A stretch of 64,000 nucleotides of DNA, taken from Chromohalobacter moromii (GTDB lineage Bacteria > Pseudomonadota > Gammaproteobacteria > Pseudomonadales > Halomonadaceae). This document shows positions 57,022-64,000 of this stretch, piece by piece; position 1 is the stretch's first letter, and each line of letters opens with the position of its first letter. The notes below the pieces were generated by a model. That model made no database searches, had not been told where the DNA came from, and saw only the letters and a list, made by a program, of their open reading frames with translations. Position numbers and translations under genes: made by a program. The DNA lies in contig NZ_JAHXDI010000001.1 in assembly GCF_023091865.1 (NCBI RefSeq), positions 1-64,000 of the forward strand, read 5' to 3'.

Positions 57022-57080
57022 GGGAAAGTCCTCGAAGGTTAGATGAAAAAGGGCGGTATTACGTGTAATGCCGGTGGGCG

Positions 57081-57428
57081 CTAGGTTGCCTGCAGGGCGC
57101 GATACGCGTCGGCCTTGAAGCCCACCAGGAAATGATCCGGCGTTTCCAGCACAGGGCGCTTGAGCAGCGTCGGATGCGCCAGCAGCAGCGCGCGGGCCCG
57201 GTCGACGTCGAGGTTGCGCTTGTCGGCCTCGTCCAGCCCCCGCCAGGTGGTGCTGCGCGTGTTGAGTAGCGTGTTCCAATCGCTGCGTGCCAGGAAGGCA
57301 TCGAGCCGTGCGGCGTCGAGGCCATCCTCGCGCAGGTCGTGATAACGATACGCGATGCCCAGGTCGTCGAGTGTGCGACGTGCCTTGCGGCAGGTGTCGC
57401 AGGTCTTGATGCCGTAGAGTGTGACCAT
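57081..57428 (-). CDS. ArsC/Spx-family protein YffB
   Basis: A 115-residue thioredoxin-fold protein with a CxxC (C10, C13) in YGIKTCDTCRKARRTLDDLGI, and the family's ending LLKRPVLETPDHFLVGFKADAY. YffB-type proteins resemble arsenate reductase but lack a proven substrate. It sits between dapC and dapD, an arrangement shared with other gammaproteobacteria, with gaps of 41 and 59 bases. Confidence 0.9.
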   Translation of the reverse strand: MVTLYGIKTCDTCRKARRTLDDLGIAYRYHDLREDGLDAARLDAFLARSDWNTLLNTRSTTWRGLDEADKRNLDVDRARALLLAHPTLLKRPVLETPDHFLVGFKADAYRALQAT

Positions 57429-57469
57429 GACGGCCTCCTCATCAATGGGTTGCGGTGTGGCGCGATGGA

Positions 57470-58669
57470 TCAGGCTCGGCGCTCGATGAAACGTCGGATG
57501 CGCTGCGCCGCTTCAATGGTGGCGTCGAGTTCGGCGACCAGCGCCAGGCGCACGCGGCCCGCACCGGGGTCGCTTTGGGCACCGTCACGCGACATGTAGC
57601 GCCCAGGCAGCACGGTGACATGCTCCTCGGCAAACAGGTCGCGGGCGAAGGCTTCATCGTCGCCGCCGGGCACCGCCGGCCACAGATAAAAGCTGGCGTG
57701 CGGCGTGGGGAAATCCATGACCGGTGCCAGAATCTCGCCCACTGCGCTGAATTTTTCGCGATAGGCATCGCGGTTGGCCTGCACGTGCGCTTCGTCCTCC
57801 CAGGCGACGATCGAAGCGTGCTGGGTGGTCAGCGGCATGGCGCAGCCGTGATAGGTGCGGTAGCGCTTGAAGGGGGCGATCAACCCGGCATCCCCGGCGA
57901 CGAAGCCCGAGCGCAGCCCGGGCAGGTTGGAGCGCTTGGAAAGCGAATGAAACACCAGACAGCGGCGGTAATCGTCGCGCCCCAGCGAGCGGCAGGCTTC
58001 GAGCAGACCCGGTGGCGGTGCGGTCTCGTCGAGATAGAGCTCCGAATAGCATTCGTCGGAGGCGATCAGGAAGTCGTGCTCGTCGGCCAGAGCGATCAGT
58101 TTTTGATACTCGGCCAGCGGTGTGACGGCACCGGTGGGATTGCCGGGCGAGCAGATGAAGACCAACTGCACGTCGCGCCAGGTGGCGGCGGGGACGGCAT
58201 CGAGATCGGGCAGGCAGCCGTTTTCGGGGGCGCAATCGAGATACAGCGGCTCGCCGCCAGCCAGCAAGGTCGCGCCTTCGTAGATCTGATAAAACGGGTT
58301 GGGCATTGCCACCTTGGCGGGCCGCGTACGGTCCAGCGCGGTCTGGACGAAGGCGAAAATCGCCTCACGGGTGCCGGTGACCGGCAGTACGTGGCGCTCA
58401 GGGTCGAGCGAGCCGGGTGTCAGCATGTAACGCTGTGTCGCCCACCGGGCGATGGTGCTGCGTAGCTCGGGTAGTCCTGCCGTGGCTGGATAGCGCGCGA
58501 CCTCGCCCTCAAAGCGATGCAGCGCTTCGAGCACGGCCGTCGGCGGCGCATGGCGCGGCTCGCCGATGGATAGCGCGATGGGCGATAGCGCGGGCGGCGT
58601 TACCTCGGCCTTGAGGGCGGCAAGCTTCTCGAAGGGATACGGCTTGAGGGCGTCGAGATCGGGATTCAT
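57470..58669 (-). CDS. dapC: Succinyldiaminopimelate transaminase
   Basis: A 399-residue fold-type I aminotransferase: SIGEPRH near the N-terminus, CSPGNPTG at about 173-180, SDECYSELY, and PLP lysine K245 in HSLSKRSNLPGLRSG. In the context glnD-dapC-yffB-dapD-dapE this is the dedicated transaminase of the succinylase lysine pathway, forming N-succinyl-LL-diaminopimelate with glutamate. Confidence 0.93.
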   Translation of the reverse strand: MNPDLDALKPYPFEKLAALKAEVTPPALSPIALSIGEPRHAPPTAVLEALHRFEGEVARYPATAGLPELRSTIARWATQRYMLTPGSLDPERHVLPVTGTREAIFAFVQTALDRTRPAKVAMPNPFYQIYEGATLLAGGEPLYLDCAPENGCLPDLDAVPAATWRDVQLVFICSPGNPTGAVTPLAEYQKLIALADEHDFLIASDECYSELYLDETAPPPGLLEACRSLGRDDYRRCLVFHSLSKRSNLPGLRSGFVAGDAGLIAPFKRYRTYHGCAMPLTTQHASIVAWEDEAHVQANRDAYREKFSAVGEILAPVMDFPTPHASFYLWPAVPGGDDEAFARDLFAEEHVTVLPGRYMSRDGAQSDPGAGRVRLALVAELDATIEAAQRIRRFIERRA

Positions 58670-58785
58670 CGGTAATCCAGCAGCGAGTCCGGCGTTGCGG
58701 ACATGGCGTTATTATGAAGGCGCGCGGCGCCATCGGGAGGGCCCGATTATAGGCAAGCCGGCCAAGGGCCTCAAATGAGGCGAGT

Positions 58786-61461
58786 TTAGACGTCGAGCGT
58801 CTCACACAGACGTTCGCGTAGCTGCGCCTGGCGCTCGGGGTCTGTGAGTGGCTCGCCGGCCTTGTCGGTGATGAAGAATACGTCCTCGACGCGTTCGCCC
58901 AAGGTGGCGATCTTGGCCGCCGAGAGGGCGATGTCCTGCTCCATGAAGATGCGTCCCACGCGGGCCAGCAGGCCGGGGCGATCGGGGGCAATGAGTTCGA
59001 CGATGGTGCGGGCGTTGGCTTCATCCTGCTCGATCATTACCCGGGTGGGTACCTTGAAGTGCTTGAGCTGTCGCGAGGTGTGGCGAGTGACGATGCGCGG
59101 ATAGTCGGCCGGGTCGTCGAGCTCTTCCACCAGATGGTAGCGGATTTCCTCGAGGCGTTGTGGGTCGCGAATCGGCTCGCCTTCGTCGTCGAGCACGATG
59201 AACGTGTTGAGCGTCCAGTCGTTGCTGGAGGTGGCGATGCGTGCATCGTGGATCGACAACCCCAGTTGCTCCATGGCGGCGGCGGTGGCGGCGAACAAGT
59301 CGTTGACCGAGCGGGTATGGATGAACACCTTGGTGCCACCCTCGGCCATGTCCTCGGTGGGGGCGTTGGCAAGGATCAGCGGCAGTTCCGAGGGTTGGTG
59401 CTCGAGGATTCCTTGCGTCTGCCAGATGATCTCGCTGGGCGCATACTGCAGGAAATAGTCGTCGCCGAACGACGCCCACAAGGCATCCGCGCTGGCGGCA
59501 TCGATGCCTACCGTGGACAGCAAGCCGCGTGCCTCCTCGCGCGACTCGCGGGCCCATTCGTCGCGGTCGATGGCGTGGTCGAGGCCACGCCGCAGGGCGC
59601 GCTTGGTCTCGGTATGCAGTTGACGCAACAAGGCGGCGCGCCAGCCGTTCCACAGTGAAGGATTGGTGGCGGTGATATCGGCCACGGTGAGCACGTAGAG
59701 GTAATTCAAGTGGACTTCGTCACGCATCGCCAGCGCGAACTCATGGATGACGTCGGGATCGGAAATATCGCGCTTCTGAGCGGTCTTGGACATCAGTAGG
59801 TGATGTTCGACCAGCCAGGCCACGAGGCGCGTATCGCGCGCCGACAGGCCGTGACGCTCACAGAAGGCGGTGGCGTCGACGGCGCCGAGTTCCGAGTGAT
59901 CGCCGCCGCGCCCCTTGCCGATATCGTGATAGAGCCCGGCGATCCACAGCAGTTCGAGCTTGGGTAATTGATGCACCAGGGTCGCGGCGACGGGGAAGTC
60001 CTCGTGACCGTCGGGTTCGCGGAAGCGTTGCACGAACTTCAGCAGGCGCAATGTGTGGGCGTCGACGGTGTAGAGGTGAAAAAGGTCGTGCTGCATCAAT
60101 CCCACGGCCTGACCGAACTCGGGCAGGTACTTACCGAGGATGCCGTAACGGTTCATGCGCCGCAGTTGGCGCGGTATGTTGCCGCCGCTACGCAGTAGCT
60201 CCATGAATAGGCTCTGATGGCGCAGGTCGTCGCGAAAGCTCTCGTCGATCAGGTGGCGATGGTCGCGGATGAGGCGGATAGTCTCGGCGCGCACGCCCTC
60301 GATCTCGGGGTGCTGGGCCATCAATAGGAAAAGTTCGAGCAGGGCGCCGGGGCGGTGGCGAAACACATTGGCGTGGCGCACCTGGATATAGCCGCCGAGA
60401 ATTTCGAAGCGCGCGTTGAGCGGCGTGATGTCCTGGGTCTCGTGGGCGCGCAGGATGACCTCGTCGAAGTGTTGAAGCAGCATGTCGTTGAGCCCCGCTA
60501 GCGCGGTGACATGGCGGTAGTAGCGCTTCATGAACTGCTCGACGGCGAGACGCTCCGGTGTGTCGCGATAGCCGAATAGCTCGGCGATGGCGCTTTGATG
60601 ATCGAACAATAGGCGGTCCTCGGCACGGCCGTTGAGCATGTGCAACGCATAGCGCACCTGCCACAAGAAGGATTGGCCCTGGCTGAGAATTCGCAACTCG
60701 GCGTCGTTCATGAAGCCCTGGGCGACGACGTCCTCGTAGCGCAACTCGCCGAAGTGACGCTTGGCCACCCAGCCGATCATCTGGATGTCGCGTAGTCCGC
60801 CCGGCGAACTCTTGATGTTGGGCTCGAGGTGGTACTCGGAGTTGTTATAGCGGTAGTGGCGGGCGATCTGCTCCTGCCACTTGGCTTCGAAGAAGGCATC
60901 GCTTGGCCACATCGCCTCGTTGGAGAGGCGCCCGCGCATCGTTTCGCGTAGGTGCTCGGGGCCGGCGAGAGTACGTGATTCCAGCAGATTGGTGATGACC
61001 GTGAGGTCCGCGTGCGCCTCGCGCTCACAATCGGCCAGTGAACGTACGCTATGGCCGATTTCCAGGCCGATATCCCAGAGGAAGGTGATGAAGCCGGTCA
61101 ATCCCTCGCGGTAGGGCGTATCGTCGTCTTGTTCGAGTAGCAGTAACAGGTCGATGTCGGAATGCGGGTGCAGCTCGCCGCGACCATACCCGCCGACGGC
61201 GAGCAGGGCGATGCCATCGTCGGGCCAGTCATAGCGCTCCCAGGCGATGGCGAGTAGCTGGTCCAGACACCAGGCACGGCCATGAACCAGATCGCGAATG
61301 TCGCTGCCGGCGTGAAAACGCGCATCCAGGCGCGCTTGCAGCTCGCGTAGCGCGTCCTTGAATACGGCGATCGGTGTGCGGCTGGCGGCTAGCGCTTCGC
61401 GGAAGGCGGACGCATCGAACAGCGTCTCGTCGGGCACGAAGCGATAGTGATGAAGCAGCAT
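58786..61461 (-). CDS. glnD: Bifunctional uridylyltransferase / uridylyl-removing enzyme
   Basis: An 891-residue nitrogen sensor that adds or removes UMP on PII. It has a nucleotidyltransferase domain with GGYGRGELHPHSDID (about 90-104, catalytic D102 and D104), a GlnE-type helical region, an HD domain (LYHDIGKGRGGDHSELG, about residues 500-515), and two C-terminal ACT domains that sense glutamine (the last starts IVELIAPDRPGLLARV). Located between map and dapC as in Pseudomonas. Confidence 0.97.
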   Translation of the reverse strand: MLLHHYRFVPDETLFDASAFREALAASRTPIAVFKDALRELQARLDARFHAGSDIRDLVHGRAWCLDQLLAIAWERYDWPDDGIALLAVGGYGRGELHPHSDIDLLLLLEQDDDTPYREGLTGFITFLWDIGLEIGHSVRSLADCEREAHADLTVITNLLESRTLAGPEHLRETMRGRLSNEAMWPSDAFFEAKWQEQIARHYRYNNSEYHLEPNIKSSPGGLRDIQMIGWVAKRHFGELRYEDVVAQGFMNDAELRILSQGQSFLWQVRYALHMLNGRAEDRLLFDHQSAIAELFGYRDTPERLAVEQFMKRYYRHVTALAGLNDMLLQHFDEVILRAHETQDITPLNARFEILGGYIQVRHANVFRHRPGALLELFLLMAQHPEIEGVRAETIRLIRDHRHLIDESFRDDLRHQSLFMELLRSGGNIPRQLRRMNRYGILGKYLPEFGQAVGLMQHDLFHLYTVDAHTLRLLKFVQRFREPDGHEDFPVAATLVHQLPKLELLWIAGLYHDIGKGRGGDHSELGAVDATAFCERHGLSARDTRLVAWLVEHHLLMSKTAQKRDISDPDVIHEFALAMRDEVHLNYLYVLTVADITATNPSLWNGWRAALLRQLHTETKRALRRGLDHAIDRDEWARESREEARGLLSTVGIDAASADALWASFGDDYFLQYAPSEIIWQTQGILEHQPSELPLILANAPTEDMAEGGTKVFIHTRSVNDLFAATAAAMEQLGLSIHDARIATSSNDWTLNTFIVLDDEGEPIRDPQRLEEIRYHLVEELDDPADYPRIVTRHTSRQLKHFKVPTRVMIEQDEANARTIVELIAPDRPGLLARVGRIFMEQDIALSAAKIATLGERVEDVFFITDKAGEPLTDPERQAQLRERLCETLDV

Positions 61462-61516
61462 TCGCGTGGCACTCCTGTTCGCGCGTTACGTCGGGTGACC
61501 GGTTGAACGGCGGCGC

Positions 61517-62308
61517 TTACGTCTCGAGGAAGCTGAGATCCTCGTCACTGCGCGCGGTGAGTACCTCGACGCCGGTCGCGGTGACCAGCAGCGTGTGTTC
61601 CCACTGGGCCGATAGGCTCTTGTCTTTGGTCACCGCCGTCCAGCCGTCGCGCAGTACTTTGGTGCGATAGTCGCCGACGTTGATCATGGGCTCTATGGTA
61701 AAGCACATGCCTTCGGCCAGCGCGACATCGGCGCTAGGCTCGTAGCCGTCATAGTGCAGGAACTGCGGGTCCTCGTGGAAACCGGCACCGATGCCGTGGC
61801 CGCAGAAATCGCGCACGACCGAATAACCATTGCTTTCGGCATGCTGTTGGATCGTGCGCGCCAGCTCGGAGAGATGTACGCCGGGACGCACCTGGGCGAT
61901 GCTCTTGTATAGGCATTCTTGGGTAATGCGGGCCAGGCGGCCGCCCTGGATGCTGTCGCCGACCACGAACATCATGCTGGAATCGCCGTGATAGCCATCG
62001 GCGGTCTTGACCGTGATGTCCAGGTTCATGATGTCGCCCTTTTTGAGCTTCTTGGCGAAATCCGGCATGCCATGGCAGACGACATGATTGATCGAGGTGC
62101 AGGTGGCGTAAGGAAAGCCATGATAGTTGAGCGGCGCGGGCGTGGAGCCTAGTTCGTCCACGATGTATTCGTGGCACAGGCGGTCGACTTCGCCGGTGCT
62201 GATGCCGGCCACGACATGCGGCGTGATCATTTCCAGTACCGAAGCGGCCTGGCGGCCGGCTTCGCGCATTTTTTCGATTTCGTCGGCGGTTTTGATGGGA
62301 ATGTTCAT
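61517..62308 (-). CDS. map: Methionine aminopeptidase, type I
   Basis: A 263-residue enzyme removing initiator methionine. Metal ligands lie in NLDITVKTADGYHGDSSMMF (Asp pair), FCGHGIGAGFHEDP (His), TIEPMIN (Glu) and QWEHTLLVT (Glu). It diverges from rpsB, the standard arrangement in many proteobacteria, and likely starts the map-glnD-dap transcript. Confidence 0.97.
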   Translation of the reverse strand: MNIPIKTADEIEKMREAGRQAASVLEMITPHVVAGISTGEVDRLCHEYIVDELGSTPAPLNYHGFPYATCTSINHVVCHGMPDFAKKLKKGDIMNLDITVKTADGYHGDSSMMFVVGDSIQGGRLARITQECLYKSIAQVRPGVHLSELARTIQQHAESNGYSVVRDFCGHGIGAGFHEDPQFLHYDGYEPSADVALAEGMCFTIEPMINVGDYRTKVLRDGWTAVTKDKSLSAQWEHTLLVTATGVEVLTARSDEDLSFLET

Positions 62309-62454
62309 GCGGTCTCGAATTCGGAGGGTTCGGGTCTGGCGTCAGGGTCGCTCCTGGCCTATAGTCTCGCCGCGCAGGCTGGCGCGAGACGCAGTCTATG
62401 CGCGCAGCCACCAAGCGCGGCAACCGGGGGCGACTTCATCTTGGAATCGATCTA

Positions 62455-62463
62455 TGGTATAAA
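62455..62463 (+). promoter_or_regulatory. Extended -10 promoter candidate for rpsB-tsf
   Basis: TGGTATAAA is a good extended -10 element. Transcription starting near 62470 would give a leader of about 195 bases before rpsB, long enough for the S2-mediated autoregulation known for rpsB. I see no clear -35 and no defined leader structure. Confidence 0.4.
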
Positions 62464-62663
62464 GCCGCGCGCCTCACTGCAATCGCCGCCTAGCGCGTTC
62501 GGCTCGACCGAGACATTGGTGCGGTGAAGCTAGTAGGTGAAATGATAACGCCTTGAAAACACACATGCACCGTCACATGGTCCCGGGTGCCGGGGCGGCA
62601 GTCGTGCCGTCGTGGTCGGATCCATGGGGTGTATGGAGGCCTAACCCGATTCAGGAGTCATCC

Positions 62664-63410
62664 ATGGCACAAGTCAATATGCGTGACCTGCTCAAGGCAG
62701 GCGCTCACTTCGGTCACCAGACCCGTTACTGGAACCCGAAGATGAGCAAGTACATCTTCGGTGCGCGCAACAAGATTCACATCATCAACCTCGAGCACAC
62801 GCTGCCAGCGCTGAACGACGCGCTCGCCGTGGTCGAAAAGATGGTGGCGTCCAACAACAAGGTCTTGTTCGTCGGCACCAAGCGTGCCGCCAGCAAGATC
62901 GTCAAGGAAGAGGCTCGTCGTGCTGGTCAGCCGTTCGTCAACCATCGCTGGTTGGGCGGCATGCTGACGAACTTCAAGACCATTCGCGTGTCGATCAAGC
63001 GTCTGCGCGAGCTTGAAGCCATGCATGAAGATGGCACGTTCGAGAAGCTGACCAAGAAAGAAGTCCTGATGGCGACCCGCGAGCAAGACAAGCTCGAGCG
63101 TAGCGTCGGTGGTATCAAGGACATGGGCGGTCTCCCTGACGCGCTGTTCGTGATCGACGTCGATCACGAGCGCATCGCGATCAACGAAGCCAATAAGTTG
63201 GGCATTCCGGTCATCGGTGTCGTCGATACCAACTCCAATCCGGACGGTGTCGACTACGTAATCCCGGGCAACGACGACTCCATCCGTGCTCTCCAGATCT
63301 ACACTCAGGCCGTCGCCGACGCTTGCGTGCAGGCCAAGGGCAACAGCGCTAGCGAGTTCGTCGAAGTGACCGACGAGGCAAGCGAAGCGAACGAAGCCGC
63401 CGCCGAGTAA
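62664..63410 (+). CDS. rpsB: 30S ribosomal protein S2
   Basis: A 248-residue S2 protein beginning [33 protein letters not shown], with [26 protein letters not shown] and [27 protein letters not shown] segments. The acidic C-terminal tail ([19 protein letters not shown]) suits a halotolerant cytoplasm. AGGAG before ATG 62664 sets the start; the longer upstream frame belongs to the leader. Confidence 0.98.
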   Translation: MAQVNMRDLLKAGAHFGHQTRYWNPKMSKYIFGARNKIHIINLEHTLPALNDALAVVEKMVASNNKVLFVGTKRAASKIVKEEARRAGQPFVNHRWLGGMLTNFKTIRVSIKRLRELEAMHEDGTFEKLTKKEVLMATREQDKLERSVGGIKDMGGLPDALFVIDVDHERIAINEANKLGIPVIGVVDTNSNPDGVDYVIPGNDDSIRALQIYTQAVADACVQAKGNSASEFVEVTDEASEANEAAAE

Positions 63411-63488
63411 TGGTGGTGGGTCCGTGCTGACGCTTGCCCGCGAGCGACGAGACACTAGGCAGCCCGTGAAGGCGGCGCAGCACGGACC

Positions 63489-63514
63489 AAAAGGGGGCTA
63501 CGAGCCCCCTTTTC
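63489..63514 (+). terminator. Hairpin terminator/attenuator between rpsB and tsf
   Basis: AAAAGGGGGCT pairs with AGCCCCCTTTT around a 3-base centre, with only a short T run. In many bacteria partial termination here lowers tsf expression relative to rpsB. The rest of the 266-base gap shows no gene. Confidence 0.75.
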
Positions 63515-63676
63515 ACCGTCCGGATGCAAGGGCGGTGAACCCTGAAGGAATTCTTCATTCAAAGGAGATGCTGGTCGCGCGTCGCGCGTGAATGTCACGC
63601 CAAGTCACGCTAAAGCCGTGCCGGCGACGAGGCAGCGTTTCCACCAGACGTCGAACCACATTCAGAGGTATTTACC

Positions 63677-64000
63677 ATGGCAGCTATCAGCGCATCTCTG
63701 GTCAAGGAACTGCGCGAGCGCACTGGCCTCGGCATGATGGAGTGCAAGAAAGCGCTTACCGAAGCCGACGGTGAGATCGAAACCGCCATCGAAAACCTGC
63801 GCAAGAACTCCGGCCTGAAAGCGGCCAAGAAAGCCGATCGTACGGCAGCCGAAGGGGCCGTGGTGACGCGTGTCGCCGACGACGGCTCTTACGGGGTGAT
63901 GCTCGAGGTCAACTCCGAGACCGATTTCGTGGCGCGTGATGATAACTTCACCGCCTTCACCGAGCAGGTCGTTGCGAAGGTTTTCGAAACCAAGAGCGAG
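63677..64000 (+). CDS. tsf: Elongation factor Ts (5' part, cut by window end)
   Basis: The first 108 residues are visible: the UBA-like N-terminal domain [41 protein letters not shown] and the start of the core with [12 protein letters not shown], the region contacting EF-Tu. EF-Ts exchanges GDP on EF-Tu. The frame is open to the window end, so the gene is truncated only by the boundary. Confidence 0.97.
   Translation, partial: MAAISASLVKELRERTGLGMMECKKALTEADGEIETAIENLRKNSGLKAAKKADRTAAEGAVVTRVADDGSYGVMLEVNSETDFVARDDNFTAFTEQVVAKVFETKSE

Noticed and set aside
63411..63676. Coding gene between rpsB and tsf
   Set aside because: Frames are short and lack ribosome sites; only the hairpin at 63489-63514 is distinctive.

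Overview
The window reads as a chromosomal segment of a halophilic or halotolerant gammaproteobacterium, most likely Halomonadaceae (Chromohalobacter/Halomonas type). This is inferred from the high-GC, acidic proteins, the Pseudomonas-like gene neighbourhoods (thrB-DUF2782-polA; map-glnD-dapC-dapD-dapE; rpsB-tsf), a monomeric NADP isocitrate dehydrogenase and betaine-type binding proteins. I see no prophage, insertion sequence, CRISPR array or rRNA operon.

Layout. 1-9 kb: fliD with a flagellar-type promoter beside it, hisC, an old-yellow-enzyme reductase, an NlpE-like lipoprotein, radA, the selenium pair selD-selU, and a glutamine-amidotransferase-like protein lacking its nucleophile. 9-13 kb: an alkyltransferase-like protein, a YjaG protein and the operon hisB-hisH-hisA-hisF. 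13-18 kb: a PanZ-like protein, an AsmA protein, mutY, yggX and a tRNA-Phe/Gln/Thr cluster. 18-22.3 kb: a flavin reductase, icd, and intergenic regions that seem to hold up to three CsrB/RsmZ-like small RNAs rich in GGA hairpins, then a second tRNA-Thr.

22.5-28 kb: a molybdenum periplasmic aldehyde oxidoreductase (paoABC) facing its maturation factors (MocA-like and XdhC-like). 28-37 kb: a nine-gene minus-strand operon opposite an AraC/GATase regulator. It combines the arginine transaminase pathway (aruH, aruI), an amino-acid ABC importer, an orphan betaine-type binding protein, and a 2-oxoglutarate oxygenase/HD-domain oxygenase pair resembling PhnY-PhnZ and TmpA-TmpB. This combination is the most unusual metabolic content of the window.

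38-46 kb: an FAH-family hydrolase, speA, thrB, a DUF2782 protein and polA. 45.6-49.7 kb: a ferric-iron ABC transporter split into three oppositely oriented genes around a likely Fur box. 49.8-53.4 kb: an EmrAB-type efflux pair, slyX and a membrane-anchored cold-shock-domain protein. 53.4-62.3 kb: a long minus-strand run map-glnD-dapC-yffB-dapD-dapE-hypothetical-CDF transporter linking lysine/peptidoglycan synthesis and nitrogen signalling. The window closes with rpsB and the start of tsf.
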